This document shows, piece by piece, positions 33,882-42,913 of a stretch of DNA of 64,000 nucleotides (positions are counted from its first letter, which is position 1; the number at the start of each line of letters is the position of its first letter). Made by a program: the position numbers and the translations under genes. Source of the stretch: Streptosporangiales bacterium (lineage in GTDB: Bacteria > Actinomycetota > Actinomycetes > Streptosporangiales > WHST01); assembly GCA_009379825.1 (NCBI GenBank), contig WHTA01000004.1, forward strand, positions 1-64,000, in the 5' to 3' direction. The notes beneath the pieces were generated by a model. It was given only the letters and a program-made list of their open reading frames with translations. It was not told where the DNA came from and ran no database searches.

Positions 33882-34967
33882 ATGACCATCGACGTGTTCT
33901 GGGACGCCAGGGTGCTCGAGCACGACACCGGCTTCGGCTGCTGGGAGGCGCGGCCGTCGGACCTGCTCGCGGAACAGGAACGGCACCCGGAGAACGCGGT
34001 GCGGGTGCGCAACATGAAAGCCGTGCTCGAGCGCGGGCCGGTCGCGGACGCCATCCGTTGGCGACCCGGCCGGCTAGCGACCGAGGACGAGCTGGCGACC
34101 GTGCACGACCGGGCGTACATCGACTCCATCAGGCAGCTCTGCGCGGACGGGGGTGGCAGGCTGACCAGCACCACGTGTGTGTCTGCAGGCTCGTGGCAGC
34201 CGCTCGCCGCGGCGGGCACCTGCCTCGCCGCCGCCGACGCGGTGCTCGACGGCTCGGCGACCACGGCGTACGCGCTCGTGCGGCCGCCCGGCCACCACGC
34301 CCAGCCCGCGCAGGCGGACGGGTACTGCGCCTTCTCGCACCCGGCGCTCGTCGCGCAGCGCGCACGCGACCGGGGCGTGGAGCGGGTAGCGATCGTGGAC
34401 TGGGACGTGCACCACGGCAACGGCACCCAGGAGTGCTTCTACGACCGCGGGGACGTGCTCACCATCTCGATGCACATGGCGCACGGCGCCTGGGGGCCTT
34501 CGCACCCGCAGACCGGCGCGCCCGACGAGCTCGGCACCGGCGACGGCGCCGGCCACAACGTGAACGTGGAGCTGCCCGTGGGCGCCGGCGACAAGGCGTA
34601 CGCCGACGCGTTCGAACGGGTGGTCATACCGTTGCTGCGACAGTACTCCCCCGACCTGGTCGTGGCGGCTTCCGGACAGGACGCGTCCACGTTCGACGCC
34701 AACGGGCAGCACAACGTCACGATGGCCGGGTTCCACCGGATCGGCACGCTGCTCGGCGAGCTGGCCGGCGGGCGGTTGGTGCTCACCCAGGAAGGTGGCT
34801 ACGCGCGTTCCTACGCGGCGTACTGCCTGCACGCCACCGTGGAGGGACTGCTCGGCCGGCCGATGGCGCTTGCCGACCCGCTCGCCTACGTCCCCGACGA
34901 CACCGCGCGCGGGGACGCCGCCATCGACCGGGTGTGGGACGCACTCGCACCGTACTGGACACGTTGA
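33882..34967 (+). CDS. Histone-deacetylase-family amidohydrolase (acetylpolyamine amidohydrolase type)
   Basis: A 361-residue class II HDAC-like enzyme. It has the active-site PPGHHA, the zinc-binding DWDVHHGNGTQ (about 172-182), GQDAST with the second Asp ligand, and EGGY near the end. Bacterial relatives remove acetyl groups from acetylputrescine, acetylspermidine or acetylcadaverine. Its place in a Pot-type operon next to amine-oxidase genes favours acetylpolyamine hydrolysis. ATG 33882 lies 4 bases after the cupin stop. Confidence 0.87.
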   Translation: MTIDVFWDARVLEHDTGFGCWEARPSDLLAEQERHPENAVRVRNMKAVLERGPVADAIRWRPGRLATEDELATVHDRAYIDSIRQLCADGGGRLTSTTCVSAGSWQPLAAAGTCLAAADAVLDGSATTAYALVRPPGHHAQPAQADGYCAFSHPALVAQRARDRGVERVAIVDWDVHHGNGTQECFYDRGDVLTISMHMAHGAWGPSHPQTGAPDELGTGDGAGHNVNVELPVGAGDKAYADAFERVVIPLLRQYSPDLVVAASGQDASTFDANGQHNVTMAGFHRIGTLLGELAGGRLVLTQEGGYARSYAAYCLHATVEGLLGRPMALADPLAYVPDDTARGDAAIDRVWDALAPYWTR

Positions 34968-34976
34968 AGGGAAGCG

Positions 34977-35597
34977 ATGGAACTAGCGTTCAGCCTGCCG
35001 ACCTACCACGACCGGCTCGCCCGGGTCCGTGCCCGGATGGCCGAGCAGCAGCTCGCCGGCCTCGTGCTCACCATGCCGGACGTGGTGCACTGGCTCACCG
35101 GCGTCAACTCGGTGGGCTACCTGTGGCTGCAGGCGTTGGTGGTCACGCCGGACGACCTGGTGTACGTCACACGTACAACGGAGGAACCCGGTGTGCGGGC
35201 GTGCTCGTGGGTGTCTTCGGTGCGGGTGTACGACATCGCGGTGGAAGAACCGGTCGAGGTGCTCGCGGAGACCGTGCGTAGGCAGGGCGTCGACCGGGTT
35301 CGGGTGGGCATCGAGCTGCAGGCCTTCACCCTGGTGCCCGGCGACTGGGACCGGCTGCGCACCGTGCTCCCCCACGTCGACTGGTCCGACGCGTCGCTGC
35401 TGGTGCCCGAGGAGCGGCTGGTGAAGTCGCCGGCGGAGATCGCGTACCAACGGCAGGCGGCGCAGCTGGCCGACTACGCGATGGAGCAGGTGTTCGCGGC
35501 GATCCGGCCCGGCGTCTCGGAGACCGAGCTGGCCGGCGTCGCGAGCAAGGCGCTCGGCGAGGCCGGTAGCGAGTTCGCGGCGATCCCGCTGGGCGGC
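34977..35597 (+). pseudogene. M24 metallopeptidase (Xaa-Pro peptidase-like), 3' half deleted
   Basis: About 205 residues match the N-terminal creatinase-type domain (YHDRLARVRARMAEQQLAGL, DVVHWLTGVNSVGYLW, LVKSPAEIAYQRQAAQLAD) and the first part of the catalytic pita-bread domain (GVSETELAGVASKAL). The sequence then jumps, near 35597, into the middle of an FAD oxidoreductase in another frame. All five metal ligands of M24 enzymes lie in the lost half, so no activity is possible. The gene starts 9 bases after the deacetylase. Confidence 0.82.
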
Positions 35598-36768
35598 CAG
35601 CGGCCGCAACGGCGGGTTCGTCTCCGCCAGCCTGACGCACGGGCTGGGCAACGGCGCGTCCCGGTGGCCGGACGAGCTGGCCACGCTGGAGCGGCTCGGG
35701 CTGGCGAACCTGGACGCCATGGAGCGCACCGTCCGCGAGTACGGCATCGACTGTTCGTTCGAACGGACGGGCAAGCTGGCGGTGGTCACAGCACCGCACC
35801 AGGTGGACGAGCTGCGGCAGCTCAGCGAGCTGGCGGCACGGCACGGCCGCACGATCGACTTCCTCGACCGGCCGGCGACGCGCGCCATGCTCGACTCGCC
35901 GACCTTCCTCGCCGGCGTGTACGACCGGGACGGCTACGCCCTCGTCGACCCGGCCAAGCTGGCGTGGGGACTGCGGGAGGTGTGCCTGCGGCTCGGTGTG
36001 CGGCTGTACGAGCGCACGCACGTACGAACGGTCGACCAGGAGCGTGCCGGCGTCACCGTACGTACGGCACGGGGCCGGGCCTCCGCCCGGCGGCTGGTGC
36101 TGGCGACGAACGCGTTCCGGCCGCTGCTGCGGCGGCTGGCGCCGTACACCGTGCCGGTGTACGACTACGCGCTCGCCACCGAGCCGCTGCCCGCCGACGC
36201 CCTGGCCGCCGTCGGCTGGTCGGCGCGGCAGGCGATGAGCGACAGCGGCAACCAGTTCCACTACTACCGCCGCACTCCCGACGACCGGATCCTGTGGGGC
36301 GGTTACGACGCCGTCTACCACTACGGCAGCAAGCTGAGGCCGCGGCTGGACCGGCGCCCCGCCACGTTCACCAAGCTTGCGGCCCAGTTCGCGGAGACCT
36401 TCCCGCAGCTCGCCGGCACGCGGTTCACCCATGCCTGGGGCGGCGCCATCGACACCTGCACCAGGTTCACGGCGTTCTTCGGCACCGCCCACGGCGGACG
36501 TACCGCGTACGCGCTCGGCTTCACCGGCCTCGGCGTGGCCGCGACCAGGTTCGCCGCCGACGTCATGCTCGACCTGCTCACCGGGCACGACACCGAGCGC
36601 ACCCGGCTGGCCATGGTCCGCTCGAAGCCGGTGCCGTTCCCACCGGAGCCGGTGCGGTACCTCGGCATCCAGGCGACCCGCCGCTCACTGGCGGCCGAGG
36701 ACGCCACCGGCCGCCGCAACCTCTGGCTGCGCACCCTCGACCGCGTGGGTATGGGCTTCGACTCCTAG
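35598..36768 (+). pseudogene. FAD-dependent amine oxidoreductase (PuuB-like), 5' end deleted
   Basis: The remaining 390 residues begin at WAASGRNGGFVSASLTHGLG, the conserved block that normally follows about 40-50 residues containing the GxGxxG FAD site. Later landmarks are RTGKLAVVT, FHYYRRTPDDRILWGGYD and the C-terminal FAD contact YALGFTGLGVAATR. This is the DAO/PuuB group (gamma-glutamylputrescine oxidoreductase and related amine oxidases). Loss of the dinucleotide-binding fold should destroy activity. An internal ATG at 35719 could start a 349-residue product, but that would lack even the ASGRNGG motif. Confidence 0.82.
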
Positions 36769-38537
36769 CGGCCGACGGCGTAGCCCTGCATCCCGCGGGG
36801 GTTCGCCGCCGCGTGGAGCGTGCCGTTGTCCGGGCGGCGGGCTACGGCGCAGAGCCGGCCGAGGGACCAGTCGCCGGCGCGTTCGATCAGGTGGCCGCGT
36901 GCCGTCAGGTCGGCGATGACGTCGTCGCCGAGGCGGTCCTCGACGAGCAGGACGCCGGGGCGGGCCTCGTGCGGGTAGAACGAGCTCGGGAAGTGCACGC
37001 TGTGGAACGCGGGCGCGTCGATCGCCGCCTGCAGGTCCGCGCCGCCGAGCAGGTGGTGCAGCAGCAGGCCGAGCTGCCACTGGTCCTGCTGGTCGCCGCC
37101 GGGTGAGCCGAACGCGAGCACCGGCTCGTCGTCGCGCATCACCAGGGTCGGGGACAGCGTGGTGCGCGACCGCTTCCCTGGCGCCAGTGTGTTCGGCAGG
37201 CCCTCGTCCAGCCAGGCCATCTGCAGCCTGGTGCCGAGGCAGAAGCCGAGCTCGGGGATCACCGGCGACGAGTGCAGCCAGCCGCCGCTCGGCATGGCGG
37301 CGACCATGTTTCCCCAGCGGTCGACGACGTCCACGTGCACGGTGTCCGACCGTGCGGTGCCGTCGGCACGCGGCGCCGCGGCGTTCGGCTCGCCGATGCT
37401 GCCGTCCGCGGCCACCTCGCCCGCCGCGAACGTCGGCAGCCGCGGAGTGCGGCCGTCCGGCGATCCGGGGCGCAGCGAGTGAGACGCCTCGGCGCCGAGC
37501 AACGCACGGCGCTCGGACGCGTAACCGGCGGACAGCAGCGTCGCCAGCGGGACGTCGGACGTGTCGCCGTACCACGCGTCGCGGTCGGCGAACGCGAGCT
37601 TCGCGCCCTCCACGACCGTATGCACGTAGTCGGCGCTGCCCGGCGTGACGTCGATGCCCTGCAGCAGGGCGAGCTGCTGTAGCAGCACCGGGCCCTGGCT
37701 CCATGCGCCCGCCTTGTACACCCGGTGCCCGGCGAACTCGACGCTCACCGGCTCCTCGTACGTCGGTCGCCAGCCGGCGAGGTCGTCGGTGGTGAGCAGA
37801 CCCGCGTGGTCGCGGCCGCTGGAGTCGCGCCAGGCGGACGTGGCGAACTTCGCCATCGCCGCCGCCACGAAACCCTCGCTCCAGGAACGGATGGCGGCCT
37901 CGATGCCGGCCTCCCGCCCGGCCCCGACCGCACCCTCCGCCTCGACCAGCCGTTCGTACGTGTCGGCAAGCGCGGGGTTGCGGAACACCTGCCCGGCCTT
38001 CGGCAGCCCGCTGCCGGGCAGGTAGAGGTCGGCGGAGGTACGCCAGTGCTCACGGAACAGCTGCTCGACGTTGGCGATGTACTCGACCAGCTTCGGCGTC
38101 AGCGGGTAGCCGTTGCGGGCGTAGCCGATGGCGTAGGAAATGACGTCGGTCAGCCGCATCGTGCCGTGGTCGCGCAGCAGCGTGAGCCAGCCGACGGTGG
38201 CGCCGGGGATCGCGGCGGCGAGCAGGCCGGAGCCCGGCACCATGTCGAGGCCGCGGTCGCGGAACGCCTGTACGGTCGCGGCCGCGGGAGCCGGGCCCTG
38301 CGCGCACAACACCGTCGGACGGCGGTCGCCGGCGCGGGCGAAGAGCGCGGGGAGGTCGCCGCCAGGTCCGTTCTGGTGCGGTTCGACGACCTGCAGCACG
38401 AAGCCCGCGGCCACGACGGCGTCGAACGCGTTGCCGCCGCGCTCCAGCACGGCCATCCCGGCCGACGCCGGCAGCCAGTGGGTGGACGACACCATGCCGA
38501 ACGTGCCGGCCAGCTCCGGACGGGTGGTGAAGGTCAT
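36765..38537 (-). CDS. Gamma-glutamyltranspeptidase family protein
   Basis: A 590-residue Ntn-hydrolase. The autoprocessing Thr is likely the one in SDTVHVDVVDRWGNM (about residue 399), giving large and small subunits. Other family marks are GNAFDAVVAAGFVLQVVEPHQNG and the C-terminal FGSPGGDQQDQWQLGLLLHHLL. No signal peptide is visible, so it may act in the cytosol. In a polyamine setting it could remove gamma-glutamyl groups, but an amino-acid or glutathione-like substrate is equally possible. It ends converging on the oxidoreductase remnant, overlapping it by four bases. Confidence 0.87.
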   Translation of the reverse strand: MTFTTRPELAGTFGMVSSTHWLPASAGMAVLERGGNAFDAVVAAGFVLQVVEPHQNGPGGDLPALFARAGDRRPTVLCAQGPAPAAATVQAFRDRGLDMVPGSGLLAAAIPGATVGWLTLLRDHGTMRLTDVISYAIGYARNGYPLTPKLVEYIANVEQLFREHWRTSADLYLPGSGLPKAGQVFRNPALADTYERLVEAEGAVGAGREAGIEAAIRSWSEGFVAAAMAKFATSAWRDSSGRDHAGLLTTDDLAGWRPTYEEPVSVEFAGHRVYKAGAWSQGPVLLQQLALLQGIDVTPGSADYVHTVVEGAKLAFADRDAWYGDTSDVPLATLLSAGYASERRALLGAEASHSLRPGSPDGRTPRLPTFAAGEVAADGSIGEPNAAAPRADGTARSDTVHVDVVDRWGNMVAAMPSGGWLHSSPVIPELGFCLGTRLQMAWLDEGLPNTLAPGKRSRTTLSPTLVMRDDEPVLAFGSPGGDQQDQWQLGLLLHHLLGGADLQAAIDAPAFHSVHFPSSFYPHEARPGVLLVEDRLGDDVIADLTARGHLIERAGDWSLGRLCAVARRPDNGTLHAAANPRGMQGYAVGR

Positions 38538-38566
38538 CGGCGGATTGCCCCCGTTTCTACGTACGG

Positions 38567-39832
38567 TCAGAGGTTGAGCAGCTCGTGCACGCCGAGCACG
38601 ACGTACATCAGCAGCGAGAGGCCGAGGATGGCGTTGACCACGAACCCGTTCCTGAAACCCTTCGGCACCCGCTTCGAGTTCATCAGCCACAGCAGCCCCG
38701 CCACCATCGCCGGCATGAACAGCGCGCCGAGCGCGGCGTAGATGAGCACCAGCAGGATCGGCTGGTCGAACAGCAGCATCAACAGTGGCGGGAAGCTCAT
38801 CCACAGCAGGTAGCCGCGGAACGGCCAGGTGCGCTCTGCCTGGTCGTCGCGCTCCTGCTCCTTGCCCCTGAAGATGTTCACGATGTCGGAGAACACGTAG
38901 GCAAGCGCGTTGAACCCGCCCACCAGCGAGCTGAAGACGGCGGAGAAGAACCCGATGAGCAGCAGCCACTTGGCCAGCTCGCCGAACTGCGCCGCGAACG
39001 GGTCGGCCAGCGCCAGCAGGCCCTCCTCGTCCTCGATGCTGCGCTCGCTGCCCTGCAGGAACTCCGCCCCGACGATCATCATGGAGAGCATGAAGACGAA
39101 CGTCATGACGTAGCCGATGACCAGGTCGAGCCGCATCGTGGAGACCCAGCTCGGCCCGGTCCAACCGCGGTCGCGCAGCCAGTAGCCGTACGAGAGCAGG
39201 CCGATAGACATGCCGACCCCGCCCATGACGCCGAGCACGTACAGCAGGCCGCCGTCCGGGATGGTCGGTTTGAAGCCGGCCGTCAACACGTCGAGGTCGG
39301 GCCTGGTGATGATCGCGGCACCGACGATCGAGACGAACATGACGGCGACGAAGAACGACATCACCTTCTGGAACACGCCGTAGCGACCGATCCAGAGGAT
39401 CGCCAACCCCGCCACGATGCCGAGCACGGCGCCGAGCCGCACGGAGATCGCCGGGATCAACGCGTGCACGGCCAGCCCCGTTGCGGACGCGATGGCGGCG
39501 CCGTAGAAGAAGCCGATGAGGATGGAGTACGCACCGAAGTAGCCGGTAACCCACCGGCTGATCGAGTCGAAGCCACGCAGGGGCGTCTTCCCGGTGGCGA
39601 GGTACCAGCGGCCGATCGACTCGGTGCCGGCGAACTTCACCAGGGCGCCGATTATGACCGCCCAGGCGAGCGTGAGCCCGTAGGTGGCACCCAAGGTCAG
39701 TGACGAGACCATGTCGCCGGCGCCTACCCCGGCGGCGGCGATCGCGAGGCCCGGCCCGATGACGAGCAAGCCGCGGCGTACGCGCGATCCGCTTGGTGTG
39801 CGCTGTTCGCGTTCGACCTGCTCGTCGGCCAT
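38567..39832 (-). CDS. Nramp-related membrane transporter
   Basis: A 421-residue protein with about 11 helices and the overall pattern of the Nramp superfamily (LLVIGPGLAIAAAGVGAGDM, FFSAVFSSLVGGFNALAYVFSD). The helix 1 DPGN motif of Mn/Fe transporters appears here as GAGD, and the helix 6 MPH motif is not seen, so this is not a classical divalent-metal carrier; non-metal substrates are possible. ATG 39832 (MADEQ) follows AGGGG; an upstream in-frame start at 39859 also exists. Transcribed with the gamma-glutamyltranspeptidase, 29 bases apart, divergent from a GntR gene. Confidence 0.8.
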   Translation of the reverse strand: MADEQVEREQRTPSGSRVRRGLLVIGPGLAIAAAGVGAGDMVSSLTLGATYGLTLAWAVIIGALVKFAGTESIGRWYLATGKTPLRGFDSISRWVTGYFGAYSILIGFFYGAAIASATGLAVHALIPAISVRLGAVLGIVAGLAILWIGRYGVFQKVMSFFVAVMFVSIVGAAIITRPDLDVLTAGFKPTIPDGGLLYVLGVMGGVGMSIGLLSYGYWLRDRGWTGPSWVSTMRLDLVIGYVMTFVFMLSMMIVGAEFLQGSERSIEDEEGLLALADPFAAQFGELAKWLLLIGFFSAVFSSLVGGFNALAYVFSDIVNIFRGKEQERDDQAERTWPFRGYLLWMSFPPLLMLLFDQPILLVLIYAALGALFMPAMVAGLLWLMNSKRVPKGFRNGFVVNAILGLSLLMYVVLGVHELLNL

Positions 39833-39851
39833 GCATCCCCTGTCCGAGGGG

Positions 39852-39888
39852 CACACCAATGGTGTGTTTGGCTTGTTGGTTGGACCAA
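39852..39888. promoter_or_regulatory. Two candidate GntR (FadR-type) operators
   Basis: TTGGTTGGACCAA (39876-39888) contains TGGTnnnACCA, the FadR-subfamily operator consensus, and CACACCAATGGTGTG (39852-39866) is another perfect inverted repeat 9 bases away. Both lie in the 110-base divergent gap between the transporter gene and the GntR gene, so autoregulation and control of the transporter are likely. Confidence 0.65.
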
Positions 39889-39943
39889 CTTGTCAGAAGT
39901 ATCGTTGCTCGCGCAAGACTCGTCGCTGCGGGTGGTGGAGGGC

Positions 39944-40672
39944 ATGACGGACTGGTCGAAGCTGACCCGGGACACGACAACGCTGTGCCAGCACCTGGCC
40001 ACCGAGCTCGAGCTGATGATCATGCGGGGCGAGCTGCCGCGCGGCGAACGCATCCCGCCGGAACGCGAGCTGGCGGCCACGCTCGGCGTGTCGCGTACGT
40101 CCCTGCGGCAGGCTTTGCACGAGCTGCAGCTCAAGGGCCTGCTCGACCGCAGGCCGGGCCGCGGCACCATCGTCGTCGAGCGGCTGCCCTCCGGCCTGGG
40201 CGCGGCGCTGTCGTCCGCGCTCGGTGCCGCGGAGCACGACTTCCGCCAGGTGATGGACCTGCGTGCCACGGTCGAGCCGCAGGTCGCCGCCCGGGCGGCG
40301 GAGCGCGCCACCCGTCCTGACCTGCGCCGGCTGCGCGAGCTGCTGGCCGAGGCGGAGAGCGAGCCGGCCGCGAGCCGGCTGCTGGACCTGGAGTTCCACC
40401 GGGCCGTCGGGGACGCGGCGCACAACCCGCTGGTAGGCGAGCTGATGAACGTGGTCTGCGAATGGGGTAGGTCGTCACGGCGGCTGGGGCTGCAGGGGAA
40501 GCGGCGGCGCAACCTGTCGCTGACCGCGCACCGGGAGATCCTGGACGCCATCCAGGCGGGCACACCGGACGCCGCGGAGGCAGCGATGGCCGAGCATCTG
40601 CGCAGCATCGGCGAGCTGGTAGGCGCCGAGCTCGCTGACTCAGGGAAGTCGCCCGGTCGACGGACTGCCTGA
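39944..40672 (+). CDS. GntR-family regulator, FadR/FCD subfamily
   Basis: A 242-residue regulator. The winged HTH is at about 10-75 (LATELELMIMRGELPRGERIPPERELAATLGVSRTSLRQAL in part). The FCD effector domain (about 90-225) has DLRATVEPQVAARAAERA and LEFHRAVGDAAHN, which carry typical metal/ligand residues. ATG 39944 is chosen; an upstream TTG at 39890 would place the start next to the operator. Divergent from the transporter/transpeptidase operon and probably its repressor. The inducer is unknown. Confidence 0.87.
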   Translation: MTDWSKLTRDTTTLCQHLATELELMIMRGELPRGERIPPERELAATLGVSRTSLRQALHELQLKGLLDRRPGRGTIVVERLPSGLGAALSSALGAAEHDFRQVMDLRATVEPQVAARAAERATRPDLRRLRELLAEAESEPAASRLLDLEFHRAVGDAAHNPLVGELMNVVCEWGRSSRRLGLQGKRRRNLSLTAHREILDAIQAGTPDAAEAAMAEHLRSIGELVGAELADSGKSPGRRTA

Positions 40673-40732
40673 CCGCCGCTGCCGTGGGTGACGCACTAAG
40701 CTCGGTCGCTGGTCAGGACGTCATACGACCGG

Positions 40733-42127
40733 GTGTGGAGAGTAGACATCGAGGTGCCCAGCCAGACGAGTGAACGGGCCACTGCCAGGTCCGAGCTGCC
40801 TGGTCGACTCGGGCACCCGGCTCAGGTGATCGCCGGCGGGTTCGGCAGCGCCATCCTGCTCGGCACCGGCCTGCTGTCGCTGCCGTTCGCCACCGAGGCC
40901 GGCACCCGCGCACCTTTCGTCGACGCCCTGTTCACGTCGACCTCGGCGGTGTGCGTCACCGGCCTGGTCACCGTGGACACCAGTTCGCACTGGTCGCTGT
41001 CCGGCGAGATCGTCATCCTCGTGCTCATCCAGGCCGGCGGGCTCGGCATCATGACGCTGGCGACGTTGCTCGCCGTGGTGCTGGCGCGCCGGATCGACCT
41101 GCGCACCCGGCTGCGGGCGCAGGCGGAGACGAAGAGCCTCCGGCTGCAGGACATCCGCAGGGTCGTGCGCAACATCGTCGCGTTCAGCCTCGGCAGTGAG
41201 CTGGTCGTCGCGGTGATCCTCACTGCGAGGTTCGCGACCGCGTACGACCGGCCGTTCGGGGACGCCGCGTACAGCGGGGTGTTCCACGCCATCTCCGCGT
41301 TCAACAACGCCGGTTTCTCGCTGCACGCCGACAGCCTCATGAGGTACGTCGCCGACCCGTGGGTCACGGGCACCATCGCCGTCGCGTTCATCGTCGGCGG
41401 GCTCGGCTTCCCGGTCATCTTCGAGCTGGTGCGCTCGTGGCGGCGGCCGAGGCGCTGGTCCGTGCTGACCAAGCTCACCGTGGGGATCAGCGCGGCGCTG
41501 CTGGTGATCGGCACCGTGGTGATCACCATCAGCGAGTACAACAACCCGAAGACGCTGGGCCCGCTGAACGGCCCGGCGAAGCTGCTCGCCGGGTTCTTCG
41601 CGTCCGCTACGGCACGTACGGCCGGTTTCAACTCCATCGACGTCGCGGAGATGCACCCGGTGAGCTGGCTCTTCACCGACCTGCTGATGTTCATCGGCGG
41701 CGGCAGTGCGGGAACGGCGGGCGGCATAAAGGTGACGACCTTCGGGCTGCTCGCGTTCGTGATCTGGGCGGAGATGCGCGGCGAGTCACGGGTGAACGTC
41801 GGCAGGCGGCGAGTGCCGGAGACGAACCACAGGCAGGCGCTGACCATCGCGCTGCTCGGCATCGGCCTGGTCGCCGTGGTGACGTTCCTGCTGCTGGCAC
41901 TGACTCCGTACCGTCTCGACCGCGTGTTGTTCGAGACCGTCTCCGCGTTCGGTACCGTCGGGCTGTCGACGGGCATCACCGCGGACCTGCCACGGGTGGC
42001 GCACGTCCTCATCACGGTGTTGATGTTCGTCGGCAGGCTGGGGCCGCTGACCCTCGCGTCCGCGCTCGCGCTGCGCGAGCGGCCGCGGCGTTACGAGCTG
42101 CCTGAGGAGCGAACGATCGTTGGCTGA
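40733..42127 (+). CDS. Potassium transporter membrane subunit (TrkH/KtrB family)
   Basis: A 464-residue membrane protein with four P-loop repeats of the Trk/Ktr superfamily: TSTSAVCVTGLVTVD, HAISAFNNAGFSL, SATARTAGFNSID and SAFGTVGLSTGIT. Each carries the selectivity-filter Gly. It takes up K+ (or Na+/K+) with the regulatory subunit encoded next. GTG 40733 is the outermost start; a GTG at 40754 is an alternative. The 3' end overlaps the TrkA-type gene by 8 bases. Confidence 0.92.
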   Translation: MWRVDIEVPSQTSERATARSELPGRLGHPAQVIAGGFGSAILLGTGLLSLPFATEAGTRAPFVDALFTSTSAVCVTGLVTVDTSSHWSLSGEIVILVLIQAGGLGIMTLATLLAVVLARRIDLRTRLRAQAETKSLRLQDIRRVVRNIVAFSLGSELVVAVILTARFATAYDRPFGDAAYSGVFHAISAFNNAGFSLHADSLMRYVADPWVTGTIAVAFIVGGLGFPVIFELVRSWRRPRRWSVLTKLTVGISAALLVIGTVVITISEYNNPKTLGPLNGPAKLLAGFFASATARTAGFNSIDVAEMHPVSWLFTDLLMFIGGGSAGTAGGIKVTTFGLLAFVIWAEMRGESRVNVGRRRVPETNHRQALTIALLGIGLVAVVTFLLLALTPYRLDRVLFETVSAFGTVGLSTGITADLPRVAHVLITVLMFVGRLGPLTLASALALRERPRRYELPEERTIVG

Positions 42128-42791
42128 GCCGCGGATGAGGAGGGACCCGGTCGTGGTCGTCGGCCTGGGTCGGTTCGGCAGCGCGCTCGCCGTCGAGCTG
42201 GCGCGCCGGGGCACGGAGGTGCTGGCACTTGACCAGCGGCCGGAGGTCGTACAGCGGATGGCTGAGCAACTCACCCACGTGGTGACGCTCGACTCGACCG
42301 ACATCGAAGCACTGCGGCAGGTCGACGCAGCGGAGTACAACCGCGCCGTGGTGGCCATCGGCAGCGACATCGAGGCCAGCATCCTGACCACGTCGATGCT
42401 GGTCGAGCTGGAGATCGACCACATCTGGGCGAAGGCCATCACGCTCCAGCACGGCCGGATCCTCGAGCGGATCGGTGCCCACCACGTGGTGTTCCCCGAA
42501 CACGACATGGGCGAACGGGTGGCGCACCTGGTGCACGCGCGCCTGCTCGACTACGTCGAGATCGGTGACAACTTCGCGATGGTCAAGGCGACCCCGCCGC
42601 AGGACCTGGTGGGCGTGCCGCTCGGCGAGGCCCGACTGCTGGCCAAGCACCGGGTGAAGGTGGTGGCCGTCAAGGCTGAGCACGACACCGACTTCGAGCA
42701 CGCCACCGCGGACACCGTGGTCAAGTACGGTGATGTGATCGCCGCGGTGGGCAAGGTCGACGACGTGGAGCGCTTCGCCGCCGCCATCTGA
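42120..42791 (+). CDS. Potassium channel/transporter regulatory subunit (TrkA/KtrA family)
   Basis: A 223-residue cytosolic RCK protein. The RCK_N Rossmann domain has VVVGLGRFGSALAVEL and LALDQRPEVVQRM; the RCK_C domain covers about 145-223. It forms the nucleotide-gated ring (NAD(H) or ATP/ADP) that controls the membrane subunit. TTG 42120 overlaps the previous gene and follows GAGGAG; ATG 42135 is possible. Confidence 0.9.
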   Translation: MAEPRMRRDPVVVVGLGRFGSALAVELARRGTEVLALDQRPEVVQRMAEQLTHVVTLDSTDIEALRQVDAAEYNRAVVAIGSDIEASILTTSMLVELEIDHIWAKAITLQHGRILERIGAHHVVFPEHDMGERVAHLVHARLLDYVEIGDNFAMVKATPPQDLVGVPLGEARLLAKHRVKVVAVKAEHDTDFEHATADTVVKYGDVIAAVGKVDDVERFAAAI

Positions 42792-42827
42792 ACCTCACCG
42801 GGTGTCGTAGGGGCATGTGAGGGCTGT

Positions 42828-42843
42828 GTTTCACGCCCGTTAC
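42828..42843 (-). promoter_or_regulatory. GlnR box upstream of the nitrate operon
   Basis: Read on the reverse strand the site is GTAACGGGCGTGAAAC, an exact match to the actinobacterial GlnR consensus GTnAC-n6-GAAAC. It lies 71 bases before the narK start codon, inside the only gap that can hold the operon promoter. GlnR would activate the operon under nitrogen limitation. Confidence 0.8.
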
Positions 42844-42913
42844 GTCGGATCACGTGGACGCAACACCTGCCGCCTAGCGTCGAGAGTCCTCGCCACATCC
42901 GGGAGGTCACTCG

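Noticed and set aside
31567-33885. A 772-residue forward frame containing the ABC ATPase
   Set aside because: The first 250 residues are a shadow of the PotC-like gene and the last 250 are out-of-frame readings of TOBE and cupin sequence.
34977-37106. A 709-residue forward frame as one fusion protein
   Set aside because: After about residue 205 it is Arg/Pro/Ala-rich shadow sequence, while the true FAD-oxidase sequence continues in the neighbouring frame.
36765-39980. A single 1,071-residue reverse-strand frame
   Set aside because: Only the part after 38537 is a gamma-glutamyltranspeptidase. The rest is a basic, low-complexity reading antiparallel in phase to, and overlapping, the Nramp-like gene in another frame; high GC keeps it open.
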